Below are positions 25,696 through 34,666 of a DNA stretch of 64,000 nt, one piece after another. Source of the DNA: GCA-002708315 sp963676635 (lineage in GTDB: Bacteria; Bacteroidota; Bacteroidia; Bacteroidales; F082); the NCBI GenBank assembly GCA_963676635.1, contig OY781105.1:3844001-3908000 (forward strand), in the 5' to 3' direction. The position numbers and the translations under genes are program-made. Position 1 is the stretch's first letter. The number at the start of each line of letters is the position of its first letter. Below the pieces are notes generated by a model. That model was not told where the DNA came from. It was given only the letters and a program-made list of their open reading frames with translations, and did no database searches.

Positions 25696-28041
25696 ATAAA
25701 AAAAATAATACCTACCCTTGTAATACTGCTTTTTGTTAAGCTTTTGTTCTCTCAATCAGATCCTGTAGCTGTTGCTGATACAGGCCAGGGCTATTGTGGC
25801 CATGTTGTTACTGTTGATGTTCTGAACAACGATTACCACCCGCAGGGTGCTATGCTGGAGATTAAAGACGCTTATGTGTATTACCCCTTCTATTGTGATG
25901 ATCCTGAATATGTCGTAATTTCAAATCCCAATATCGGGATTGCAACAATTTTGGAAGATGGTAAAATCAGAAACTGTGACGTTATTAAGCTCAGGTACAG
26001 AGTGCAGGAAGTTGACAATCCGTACTCATTTTCCAACTGGGCTGAGGTTGTTATCGGGATGCAACAAAATCCGGATTATCCGGTGTTTAATGATGATGAG
26101 GCTTCAACTATTGCCGGATATGCCGTTACAATTGATGTGCTGGCCAATGATGAACTTGCAGGATATGATCCCGATCTTATCCATGGCTGGAATGATTATG
26201 GCTATTGTGATTTTACCGATGGTAAGCAATTGGTTTTTACTTCTTTTATGACCCTCAGCGGTAATGTGGAGTTTACTTATAAGGGTACCGGCGGTGAGTA
26301 TATATCATATGGTAATGTGAAAGTGGAAATCGAGCAGGGCAAATCATATGACTCGGTTAATATCAATAATATAAATGCTGGTATTAACTCGGATGGCTAT
26401 TTGTTTAGCAGAGAGAAGGAAGCCTTTGATTATGGTAACTCCGATATATCCCCTCATTTTGAATTCCCTAAAGGCTCTGGAAAGAATACAATATTTGCAA
26501 GTTCTTTATGGATAGGAGCAGTAGATCAGTATGATAGTCTGCATCTTGCAGCTCAGAGATATAAACAAGTAGGCTATGATTTTCAGGCCGGACCTGTTTC
26601 TGACAGTTATGATGGAGTGGATTTCTTCCGGAAATGGAACAGAGTCTGGAAAATCTCCAAAGATGAAATCACTTATCATAGAAATAATTACTGGAAAGAA
26701 AATTATGAACCTGTAGATGCTATTTTAAATTGGCCTGCCAACGGCAATGTGTTAAACGGTCAGGCTCATAAGTTGGCTCCTTTTTTTGATTCCAATGGAA
26801 ATGAATTTTATGAGCCTTTGAATGGCGATTATCCTTTGATCAGAGGTGATCAGGCGGCTATGGTGATTTTTAATGACGACAAAATGCATGGTGAAACAGG
26901 TGCTTTGGAGCTTAAAGTTGAAATTCATGGAATGTTGTATTCTTATGATAACCCTGATGATTCTCTGTTAAATAACACGGTTTTTATGCATTACGATATC
27001 TATAACAGATCGGAAAATACGTATTACAATACTTATGTAGGATCGTTTACGGATATGGATATTGGATATGCTTACGACGATTATATCGCATGTCATGTAG
27101 AATTGGGTTCTTTTTATCAATATAACGGTAAGGATATTGACGGTAATGGTGAACCGAATGCCTATGGAGAGTTGTCGCCGGCTCAGGGGGTTACTTTTAT
27201 GGCTGGCCCGTTTATGGATGATGATGGTTATGATAATCCTGCCGGTGGTTGCGATTATAGTGTTAATGGTCTTAATTTTGGAGATGATGTTGTTGATAAT
27301 GAGAGGTATGGCATGGTGTCGTTTGTCTATTATAATAATACCGGAACCATAACTACAAATGATCCCGATTATGGTGTTGAATATTATAACTCATTACAAG
27401 GACTCTATACTAATGGTTTACCAATGACTTTTATGGGACCTGTTTGCAGGTTCATCTTTCCCGGCGATTCAGATCCTCTTAACTGGGGGACAAATGGTTT
27501 GCCTCCCGGCGGTGGTTTTAATCAAAATGGAAAATACTGGACTGAAGAGCTTGGTAATAACGAAACTCCGAATTATCCGGGCGATAGGAGAGGACTTGGT
27601 GCTTCGGGCCCGTTTACTTTTAAACCCGGCGACAGACAGGAAGTGGATCTTGCGTTTTCTGTTAATATGGGTAACAGTGGTCCTTCCTCTAGTGTTGATG
27701 GGTTAATCGATAATTTATCGGTGCTTGCCGATCGGGTGGATAATGGTCAGATTGTTATTCCTGCGAATTATCTTGATATTGATAATCACGACAGTGATAG
27801 TATTAGTCTGATGATTTATCCTAATCCTGTTAAAGATTTACTGCATGTGGATGTGATTGACGCCCAAAGTAAATCGCTGGAATATTCTATATACAATACC
27901 TTTGGCAGGATGTATAACTCGGGTACTATTTCCGGGAAAAGTAGTTGTGTTGTTAATGTTAGTAGCCTCCCGACTGGTGTGTACTTGTTGCAAGTTTCAG
28001 ATGATAACTCCGTTAGTAGTTATAAGTTTGTGAAGATGTGA
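25696..28041 (+). CDS. Second T9SS paralogue, ATG start changed to ATA
   Basis: A close paralogue of the 17806 protein: signal-peptide codons identical for about 19 residues, the same two VLxND domains (DVLNNDYHPQG, DVLANDELAGY), the same middle region and a T9SS tail (LMIYPNPVKDLLHVDV ... LPTGVYLLQV). The codon matching the ATG of the first copy is ATA at 25696-25698. No in-frame ATG, GTG or TTG lies upstream before a stop, and the next TTG (25744) falls inside the signal peptide. About 765 downstream codons stay open and conserved, so either AUA or CUG (25726) initiation is used, or the gene was silenced recently. Without the signal sequence the product could not be exported. Confidence 0.75.
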   Translation: MKKIIPTLVILLFVKLLFSQSDPVAVADTGQGYCGHVVTVDVLNNDYHPQGAMLEIKDAYVYYPFYCDDPEYVVISNPNIGIATILEDGKIRNCDVIKLRYRVQEVDNPYSFSNWAEVVIGMQQNPDYPVFNDDEASTIAGYAVTIDVLANDELAGYDPDLIHGWNDYGYCDFTDGKQLVFTSFMTLSGNVEFTYKGTGGEYISYGNVKVEIEQGKSYDSVNINNINAGINSDGYLFSREKEAFDYGNSDISPHFEFPKGSGKNTIFASSLWIGAVDQYDSLHLAAQRYKQVGYDFQAGPVSDSYDGVDFFRKWNRVWKISKDEITYHRNNYWKENYEPVDAILNWPANGNVLNGQAHKLAPFFDSNGNEFYEPLNGDYPLIRGDQAAMVIFNDDKMHGETGALELKVEIHGMLYSYDNPDDSLLNNTVFMHYDIYNRSENTYYNTYVGSFTDMDIGYAYDDYIACHVELGSFYQYNGKDIDGNGEPNAYGELSPAQGVTFMAGPFMDDDGYDNPAGGCDYSVNGLNFGDDVVDNERYGMVSFVYYNNTGTITTNDPDYGVEYYNSLQGLYTNGLPMTFMGPVCRFIFPGDSDPLNWGTNGLPPGGGFNQNGKYWTEELGNNETPNYPGDRRGLGASGPFTFKPGDRQEVDLAFSVNMGNSGPSSSVDGLIDNLSVLADRVDNGQIVIPANYLDIDNHDSDSISLMIYPNPVKDLLHVDVIDAQSKSLEYSIYNTFGRMYNSGTISGKSSCVVNVSSLPTGVYLLQVSDDNSVSSYKFVKM

Positions 28042-28204
28042 TAGTTGGGATTTTGTTGGGTTGTGAAATCAGAGAATTAGTAATTTTGCTAACAATCAAT
28101 ATTATAAGCATCTGCTATCTGTTAACTAAATGTTCTTAATTTTGTTTTTTTGCAATTTATAATGTCATAAACTTTATACATTGCGTTATAAACAATTGAA
28201 ATAA

Positions 28205-28954
28205 ATGGGAACAATGAAAACATATAAACTATCAAAATCTACATTTAAGCTGATAATGGTTTTTGCACTTATAACAACAATTGCATCCTGTAGTGCATCC
28301 GATCAAATACAGCAAAACACTGAAGAGGAAGTGCAAATGGAGTTGAACTTTAAATTCTCTGCCAGCGGTGCTCCTTATGAAAGTTCAAATATTTATGTGG
28401 CATGGATTGAAAATGAAGAAATGGGCTTTATTCAAAATATTACCGTATGTGAACGGTTAGTAGATAACTCATTAACAGGTGTTGTACTGCCTTTCTGGAA
28501 AGTAAATACTTATCCTGAATCAAAAAATGATGTTGATGCCGTAACCTCTCCTACAATTAAAAACGAAGATTTTACAATACCCTTTGCTCTCAGTGATACT
28601 ACTATAAAGCAGTTTGCTGTTTATTTTGAAATAGATAGGGCAAATGATTATAATGAATGGTTTACAGATAAAAGAGATCAGGGTGCTCCCAATTATGTCC
28701 AGGATCAACCGGCAATTTTATACAGAGCCGATGTTAACCTGAATAATCCGGATAAGAAAACCTATAAATTGGAATTATATGCCTGGACACCAAATGATGA
28801 GACAGAACATATTATCGACGGTTTGGAAACCGGAACCCCTGTATTGGAAACACGATATATAACATGTAAAAATGATGATGGTTTATTTGGTGATCTTGAT
28901 AACGAACATAGTATTAGCCGTATGGTGGAGTCGGTTACCTTAACTGTTGAGTGA
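28205..28954 (+). CDS. Lipoprotein, DUF2271-like
   Basis: A 249-residue lipoprotein with lipobox TIASC (Cys29 from ATG 28205; ATG 28214 is an equally good start). The body has NIYVAWIENEEMGFIQNI and VDAVTSPTIKNEDFT, spaced as in DUF2271 proteins, which are periplasmic or outer-membrane beta-sandwich proteins often found with flavin-dependent or heme systems. The usual partner genes are not present. The C-terminal part LYRADVNLNNPDKKTYKLEL is strand-rich. Family link is tentative; lipoprotein nature is clear. Confidence 0.7.
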   Translation: MGTMKTYKLSKSTFKLIMVFALITTIASCSASDQIQQNTEEEVQMELNFKFSASGAPYESSNIYVAWIENEEMGFIQNITVCERLVDNSLTGVVLPFWKVNTYPESKNDVDAVTSPTIKNEDFTIPFALSDTTIKQFAVYFEIDRANDYNEWFTDKRDQGAPNYVQDQPAILYRADVNLNNPDKKTYKLELYAWTPNDETEHIIDGLETGTPVLETRYITCKNDDGLFGDLDNEHSISRMVESVTLTVE

Positions 28955-29082
28955 TAAGACGAGTTTCCTTTCAGTTTACCATTCCCCAAGTCTCCCCGTC
29001 CTATTTTCCCTTTCTTGCAAAGTCGCATTTTCGCCCCGTCGCATTCTCGCAAAGTCTCAAAATTCCTTACCTTAGCGCCCAT

Positions 29083-30129
29083 ATGTTAGAACCATCAACA
29101 CATACCACATGGGCCACCTGTTTGGAAAACCACCACGGTTATATACCCATAATATATAACCCCGATATTATCACATTCTATCACAAACATTTCCGGTGGC
29201 ATACATACTTTCTTATACTTCAAAAAAATGGTAATGCAGTCGGACTATTCCCTATCGTAAACACTAAAAAAGCATGGGTAAGCATGCCTCATTTTTCCTA
29301 TGGAGGTGTTTTAGGTAACACCTTTCCGGATATTACATATAGTAAGCTATGCGCTTTTGCAGAAAAGCATCTGTCGGATAAAAAGTCAGGATATTATACT
29401 GTCGATATTAATCATTTATCACAAAGCAATGTTGCTACAGATAGCAGGTATTTCATTAGAAGCCAGAAAGGCAGAGGAGGTGCTCTTAAATCAGAAAAGG
29501 CTGTAAGTATAATCACACTCCCGGAAACGGTAAAACAAATGTGGGATATGCTTCAGGGTAACCTGCGCCGTAAGATAAGTAAGGCAGGTAGTAATGGCTA
29601 TGAGGTGGCGGTTGGCGGTGAAGAGTTATTGAACGATTTCTATAAGGTATATGTGCGCAATATCAGGAAACTGAGATCTATGAACTACAGTTATGCATAT
29701 TTCAATGATATGCTGAAAAGCTGGCATAATGGTGATATTAAGATATTTGTGATTCGCGAAAATAACAAGCCTGTGGCTGGTTCTGTTTTGATAGAATATA
29801 TGGGTTACTACGAGAATACTTATTTTGCTACTTTACCATCGCACAGAAAGAATTACATATCTGATCTGCTGCACTGGAAGATGATAGAATATATATACAC
29901 ATGCAAAGCCTCTGGCGATATCAGTACAATTTACTCCTTTGGTCGCAGTACTGTCAACTCAGGCGTACACACCTACAAAAACCACTGGCCCGTAGATAAT
30001 CACCCTATTTATATTTACACTAATTATCCCGATATTCGCGACAAAACCTGGCTCACAAGGATATGGTCAGTGCTGCCGGGCTTTGTTACCAGAGAAGTGG
30101 GAAAGAGGTTGATTGGGGGGGTGTATTAG
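29083..30129 (+). CDS. FemAB/GNAT-like transferase, exosortase-associated type
   Basis: The frame runs from 28951, but its first 44 codons are repeat-derived; ATG 29083 (MLEPSTHTTWATCLENHHGY) gives 348 residues. The fold is the double GNAT of FemAB proteins: YNPDIITFYHKH and FLILQKNGNAVGLFPIV in the first half, and KIFVIRENNKPVAGSVLIEY plus ATLPSHRKNYISDLLHWKMIEY in the second. Relatives with this layout sit in exosortase/PEP-CTERM polysaccharide loci. The polysaccharide deacetylase and exosortase nearby support the same assignment. It probably transfers an aminoacyl or acyl group to an envelope polymer or its precursor. Substrate unknown. TACCTTAG at 29068-29075 may be its -7 box, giving a leaderless message. 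Confidence 0.8.
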   Translation: MLEPSTHTTWATCLENHHGYIPIIYNPDIITFYHKHFRWHTYFLILQKNGNAVGLFPIVNTKKAWVSMPHFSYGGVLGNTFPDITYSKLCAFAEKHLSDKKSGYYTVDINHLSQSNVATDSRYFIRSQKGRGGALKSEKAVSIITLPETVKQMWDMLQGNLRRKISKAGSNGYEVAVGGEELLNDFYKVYVRNIRKLRSMNYSYAYFNDMLKSWHNGDIKIFVIRENNKPVAGSVLIEYMGYYENTYFATLPSHRKNYISDLLHWKMIEYIYTCKASGDISTIYSFGRSTVNSGVHTYKNHWPVDNHPIYIYTNYPDIRDKTWLTRIWSVLPGFVTREVGKRLIGGVY

Positions 30130-30221
30130 GTTGCGAGGAGGTGATTGTGCGAAGAGGCGAAAATGCGACTGTGTGATTGTGGGAAATATAAAATGAGTAT
30201 CTTTACAAATATAAATAATTT

Positions 30222-30596
30222 ATGCCTAAAATAAATACACATAATGACGTGAATGTGTATCAGCTTTCATTTGAGGCGGGTATGGAAGTGTTTAATATTA
30301 CAAAGTTATTTCCAAAAGAAAAGAAGTTCTCCTTGATAGATCAGATACGCAGATCTTCCAGATCAGTATTTGGTAATATTGCAGAGGTGTTTAGGAAAAG
30401 AAAATACCCTAAACACGTTGTATCAAAATTATCAGATTCTGAAGACGAAGCAGCTGAAACACAAGTTTGGTTAGACTATGCTAAAGAATGTTGCTATATT
30501 AAGGAAAATACTTACTCTTTAATATATGATAAATATGATCATATTATCAGAATGCTTGTTAATATGAGCATTAACAATGAAAAATGGAAGATATAA
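30222..30596 (+). CDS. Four-helix bundle protein (S23/IVP family), second copy
   Basis: A 124-residue member with DVNVYQLSFEAGMEVFNITK, FSLIDQIRRSSRSVFGNIAE and EAAETQVWLDYAKECCYI. It belongs to the branch that includes Avd-like proteins, but no reverse transcriptase or variable repeat is nearby. Compared with the usual SRSVCANIAEAYRKR it has VFGNIAEVFRKR. Sequence similarity to the 2105 protein is low outside the signature. It overlaps the following deacetylase frame by 13 bases, so it may be co-transcribed with the exosortase-associated genes, or simply inserted between them. Confidence 0.82.
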   Translation: MPKINTHNDVNVYQLSFEAGMEVFNITKLFPKEKKFSLIDQIRRSSRSVFGNIAEVFRKRKYPKHVVSKLSDSEDEAAETQVWLDYAKECCYIKENTYSLIYDKYDHIIRMLVNMSINNEKWKI

Positions 30597-31477
30597 TGCT
30601 TAATTTAATATCAAATTCATCCTCTCTCCCCTTAGCACAGTCGCATTTTCGCAAAGTTCCCAACTACCTAACACTCCTAACAATAGACATAGAAGACCAC
30701 TTCCACACCCACGAAAACCGCCAAAACTTCTCCGGACATATGTGGGATAAGATAACTACCAGGGTAGAAGGTAACACCATGCGTATTCTGGATATGCTTG
30801 ATGAGATAGGTGTGAAAGCTACGTTTTTTGTGCTGGGATGGGTTGCCACACAACATCCGCAGCTTATTAAAAGAATATCCAATGCCGGCCATGAAATTGG
30901 CAGTCATTCCTATTGGCATCATAATGCAAACAGACTCGTGGAGGCTGACTTCGAAAAAGATCTTGTAAGAAGTATATCAGCCATTAGCGATATAACCGGT
31001 AAGCCCGTTGAGGCATATCGTGCTCCCGGATTCAGTATTCGAAAGAATGTGCAGGCGCTTATGGAGATACTGGCTGCCAATGGTATTAAGTATGATAGCT
31101 CAATGCAGATGAAACACCACCATGCCACAGGCCCTTTTAAGATAAATACCAACAGTGGCATTATTACGGAATTTCCGTTAATTAAATCTAAGCTGGGTGT
31201 GCCGTACACCGGTGGAGGTTACTATAGAGCACTGCCTCATATGGCTTACCAAAAGCTGTTTATGGAAAATCCCGCAAAGGGCTACAAGCTGTTGTACTTT
31301 CATCCGCGCGATTTCGACAGAGATAATCCGTACACAAACCTTTTTAGTATGTGGCGTAACATCCTTAATGGTTATAACACCAGTGTGTGTATGGAACGTT
31401 TAAAAAACTATTTGCAGATTGTTGACGTTGTTAATATATCACAGGCAGTGAAAATTATAGAAAATACAAAAGAGTAA
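30584..31477 (+). CDS. Exosortase-system polysaccharide deacetylase (NodB domain, DUF3473-like)
   Basis: 297 residues if started at 30584; ATG 30596 is an alternative, and the first ~25 codons include a copy of the dispersed CAGTCGCATTTTCGCAAAG repeat, so the true start is uncertain. The NodB domain is complete: TIDIEDHFH (Asp35, Asp38), SHSYWHH (His108, His112) for metal binding, and RAPGFS (146-151). Further blocks VKATFFVLGW, GGGYYRALPHM and LYFHPRDFD match the deacetylases of exosortase A-type loci. It would remove N-acetyl groups from an exopolysaccharide at the envelope. It follows the FemAB-like gene and precedes a membrane protein by 2 bases. Confidence 0.85.
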   Translation: MEDIMLNLISNSSSLPLAQSHFRKVPNYLTLLTIDIEDHFHTHENRQNFSGHMWDKITTRVEGNTMRILDMLDEIGVKATFFVLGWVATQHPQLIKRISNAGHEIGSHSYWHHNANRLVEADFEKDLVRSISAISDITGKPVEAYRAPGFSIRKNVQALMEILAANGIKYDSSMQMKHHHATGPFKINTNSGIITEFPLIKSKLGVPYTGGGYYRALPHMAYQKLFMENPAKGYKLLYFHPRDFDRDNPYTNLFSMWRNILNGYNTSVCMERLKNYLQIVDVVNISQAVKIIENTKE

Positions 31478-31479
31478 CA

Positions 31480-32169
31480 TTGAGAACGAAAAATATCATA
31501 CGGTTTTTGTTTAGCATATCAGCATTGTTGCTTTCGCTGATATTCATGATATTCTACAACTGGCTGTTAATGAAAGCAGGAGCATTGATTAGTGGGTTTG
31601 ACGGACAGATTGTTTTATCCGGATTTTATAATTATGTCATTTGTAAAGGACAATGGACTTATTACAATGTATATTGGATTTATCTGCTGCCTTGGTTTGG
31701 ATGGCTGTTGATATACATGTTACTGAGTTATAACCGGAAGTTTCCCACAAAACTGCCGTTGTTTGTTCAGATGATGCAAGGTTGGATGGTGGCTGTGGTG
31801 ATGATAAATTCATTTTGGATGCCTCTTGTTGATATAATAACACATACGGGTATCTACCACGCGCTGCAATGGATGGGTATTTCATACATTCTACAAATTA
31901 CCATGGGGATAGTAATAGCGCTGTATTTTATTTATAAGCAGTTTGTTCTTTCTCCGTTGTTCAGTACAACGGTAAATCTTCCCCAGATGGATATTCCACG
32001 AAAATCGATAGCCACGCAGCTGACTTTTGTTTGGTATTTGCCTGTGGTGGTGGTTGTGATGTTGTTTTTGTTTTTGTTTGGTGTTTCTTTTTTGTCGATT
32101 GGTGTTGCTTTTTTTGTGATTGTTGTTTTTAATAGTTTTTTGTTTTTTAGGTATAGGGTTGTTGTTTGA
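31480..32169 (+). CDS. Unknown integral membrane protein in the exosortase locus
   Basis: 229 residues from a TTG start 2 bases after the deacetylase stop, so probably translationally coupled. About six hydrophobic spans: FLFSISALLLSLIFMIFY, WIYLLPWFGWLLIYMLL, MMQGWMVAVVMINSFW, ISYILQITMGIVIALYFIY, YLPVVVVVMLFLFLFG and FLSIGVAFFVIVVFNSFLF. No family is recognised. Position suggests a role in making, exporting or sensing the polysaccharide that the neighbouring enzymes modify. The C-terminus runs into T-rich sequence (VVVVMLFLFLFG) coded by TTG/TTT repeats. Confidence 0.7.
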   Translation: MRTKNIIRFLFSISALLLSLIFMIFYNWLLMKAGALISGFDGQIVLSGFYNYVICKGQWTYYNVYWIYLLPWFGWLLIYMLLSYNRKFPTKLPLFVQMMQGWMVAVVMINSFWMPLVDIITHTGIYHALQWMGISYILQITMGIVIALYFIYKQFVLSPLFSTTVNLPQMDIPRKSIATQLTFVWYLPVVVVVMLFLFLFGVSFLSIGVAFFVIVVFNSFLFFRYRVVV

Positions 32170-32630
32170 TTTTTTAATTTTATTAAAAGCACTAAAGTGC
32201 TTATGCTCAAAGCTTAGCGGCTTGAGCACTGAAAGCAATGTGATTAAAGTGACGGAAGTGACGGAGGTGACTGAAGAGACTGAAGAGACTGAAGAGACTG
32301 AAGGGACTGAAGGGACAATTCAGTCATAAGAATGAAGATCGTTCGTTGGTTGGAGATACGGCTGTGTGGGGATTGGAACAGTGTGGGTTTGTTAGAATTC
32401 AGGAACCTGCCAGATTTTAAATCACCACCCACAAAACCATCCTTTAGGTTGGTTGATGCCAGGAGAAAACCAGATTATTAGCAGACACTACTAACCCTGC
32501 CCTTTAGGGCTGGGTGATTACCAGGCGGCTTTGAGCAAAAAGCGACTTGTCGCTTTTATCGATTCCCTCAAAAATCATGTCCATCCTATAATCCTTAAAT
32601 CATGGTTTAGACAATAGACAGCGATGGGGC
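32170..32630 (+). repeat. Mixed repeats with terminator-like hairpin
   Basis: GACTGAAGA 9-bp units (32255-32320); then sequence related, in opposite orientation, to the left part of structured repeats A and B (GGAGATACGGCTGTGTGGGG). CCCTGCCCTTTAGGGCTGGG follows (about 32495), and then the 3' end of the structured repeat with AAAAGCGAC-TT-GTCGCTTTT (32538-32557). No gene. Confidence 0.7.
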
Positions 32631-33350
32631 GATGGGTTTGACAGGATATTTAGAAAAACCCCGCTGTGGTACTGCTTTCATAACTTACTATGGAGAGACT
32701 GGAGTGAACGAAGAGACTGAAGGGACCGAAGAGACTGAAGGGACAATTCAGACATAAGAATGAAAATCGTTCTTGGTTGGAGATACGGCTGTGTGGGGAT
32801 TGGAACAGTGTAGGTTTTAGCTATGAACCACCCTGTTAGTCAGGAGTGTGGTACCATCCCCCCTTTAGGCGATGGGTTTGACAGGATATTTAGAAAAACC
32901 CCGCTGTGGTACTGCTTTCATAACTTACTATGGAGAGACTGGAGTGAACGAAGAGACTGAAGGGACCGAAGAGACTGAAGGGACAATTCAGACATAAGAA
33001 TGAAAATCGTTCTTGGTAGGAGATACGGCTGTGTGGGGATTAGAACAGTGTAGGTTTTAGCTATGAACCACCCTGTTAGTCAGGAGTGTGGTACCATCCC
33101 CCCTTTAGGCGACGGGTTTGGCAGGATATTTAGAAAAACCCCGCTGTGGTACTGCTTTCATAACTTACTATGGAGAGACTGGAGTGAACGAAGAGACTGA
33201 AGGGACCGAAGAGACTGAAGGGACAATTCAGACATAAGAATGAAAATCGTTCTTGGTTGGAGATACGGCTGTGTGGGGATTGGAACAGTGTAGGTTTTAG
33301 CTATGAACCACCCTGTTAGTCAGGAGTGTGGTACCATCCCCCCTTTTAGG
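32631..33350 (+). repeat. Three tandem copies of a 240-bp unit
   Basis: Units start at 32631, 32871 and 33111 and differ at only a few positions (for example GATGGG/GACGGG). Each contains GACAGGATATTTAGAAAAAC, two or three GACTGAAGG units, GGAGATACGGCTGTGTGGGG and CACCCTGTTAGTCAGGAGTG. The near identity indicates recent amplification. No coding frame is maintained. Confidence 0.92.
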
Positions 33351-33916
33351 GGGTTAGGGGGTGTATCTACCTAATCCCCGGGAGATCCCTCCTCCTTCGT
33401 CGTTCGGGATGACAGCCATTTTTTTTGGTTGATGTGACTAAATCCAGAGAGGGGTATTTTTCATTATTCATTATTCATTTTTCATTATTCATTTTTCAAG
33501 TCACTTTAAATTCCAATAACCAAAACCCCACTTTCCAGAATTGTCATCTGGTTTTCCCTTGTCACTGCCTGACCGACTCAGGCGGTTCCCCTTGTAACCT
33601 TGTCACTTCCTTGTCCCTTGTCTCTGCCTGACCGACTCAGGCGGTTCCCTTGTCCCTTCAGTAATTCTTCATTATTTATCGCAACCTGATCCCCGGGAGA
33701 TCCCTCCTCCTTCGTCGTTCGGGATGACAGCCTTTTTTTTTGGTTTTTGTGACTAAATCCAGGGAGGGGTTCACAGTTTCTCCGTTTCATAGTTTCTCCG
33801 TTTCTCATCTCTCATCTCTCATCTCTCTCCAGTCCCTCCAGTCCCTTCGTTCCCTTCGTTCCCTTCAGTCCCTTCAGTCTCTTCAGTCCCTTCGTTCCCT
33901 TCAGTCCCTTCAGTCC
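33351..33916 (+). repeat. Mixed minisatellites
   Basis: Two copies of GGGAGATCCCTCCTCCTTCG (33382, 33693), 7-bp and 8-bp units with CCTGACCGACTCAGG palindromes (33567, 33629), a TCTCATCTC run, and a long 9-bp CAGTCCCTT/CGTTCCCTT array (33825-33940) that runs into the 3' end of the exosortase gene on the other strand. Confidence 0.8.
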
Positions 33917-34486
33917 CTAAAGTCCCTTCATTCCCTTCACTCTCTCAACCCAAAGCACCCACATAGCAAATATCACCACATAGAAAAACGGACGCAATAT
34001 CCACGTATGGATAAAATCCCATTGATCGGGGATAGTCTCCACAATAATACTCAGGATAACAATCCTCATTATATTCACAATATGGATAACCACAATCCCG
34101 GAAGGAATAAACCACAGCTTCTTCTTCCATGGTCCGGGGAAAAGAATCATAAGCATAGTCCACTGGTAAAATTGCTTCAATCCCGAACATGATCCAAGCA
34201 CAGCCACGTAGCCATAATCGCCAAAATAGATAGTGTTATCAGCAAGAGTAACATCGTAACCAATAATATTTTTGACTATCCATGCCGAAGGCACAAACAC
34301 CTGATGCGCCAGCCATTGTTCCATCTCCCTGAAGGCCATAAAATTCAGCAGGAAGCTCTTTAGTCCATGCCACCATATATAATGAAAAAACACAGTGATA
34401 ATACCAAAAATCACCACATCCACAACCGGCTGCAGCTTATATTTTTTCACAAATGCTTTATAGTTATTCCACATGATAAAGTTCAA
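33917..34486 (-). CDS. Exosortase/archaeosortase family membrane protease
   Basis: 189 residues (ATG 34486; Met5 at 34474 is also possible) with several spans: VVDVVIFGIITVFFHYIWW, WTMLMILFPG, LWFIPSGIVVIHIVNIMRIVIL and FYVVIFAMWVLWV. The catalytic residues of exosortases are all present: Cys100 in GSCSGLKQ, Arg141 in NIMRIV, His160 in IHTWILRP. These enzymes cut and re-anchor proteins carrying a PEP-CTERM-like C-terminal sorting signal, usually beside polysaccharide genes. Its substrate is not identified in the window. The last seven codons (VKGMKGL) are encoded by the 9-bp minisatellite. It is transcribed opposite to the deacetylase cluster. Confidence 0.88.
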   Translation of the reverse strand: MNFIMWNNYKAFVKKYKLQPVVDVVIFGIITVFFHYIWWHGLKSFLLNFMAFREMEQWLAHQVFVPSAWIVKNIIGYDVTLADNTIYFGDYGYVAVLGSCSGLKQFYQWTMLMILFPGPWKKKLWFIPSGIVVIHIVNIMRIVILSIIVETIPDQWDFIHTWILRPFFYVVIFAMWVLWVERVKGMKGL

Positions 34487-34666
34487 AAGTTCAAAGTTTA
34501 ATGTTAAAAATTAGGGTTTAGCCCATCTTCACTCCCGTCTCAAACTCCCATTTTCGCCAATCTCCAAGTCTCCAAGTCTCTCAAGTCCCTTCAGTCCCTT
34601 CGTTACCTTCGTTACCTTCAGTTTCTTCAGTCCCTTCGTTCCCTCAAGTTTCTTCACTTACTCACT

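Noticed and set aside
28951..29082. N-terminal 44 residues of the FemAB-like frame
   Set aside because: This stretch is made of the dispersed GCAAAGTCGCATTTTCGC repeat and lacks family similarity; ATG 29083 starts the conserved part.
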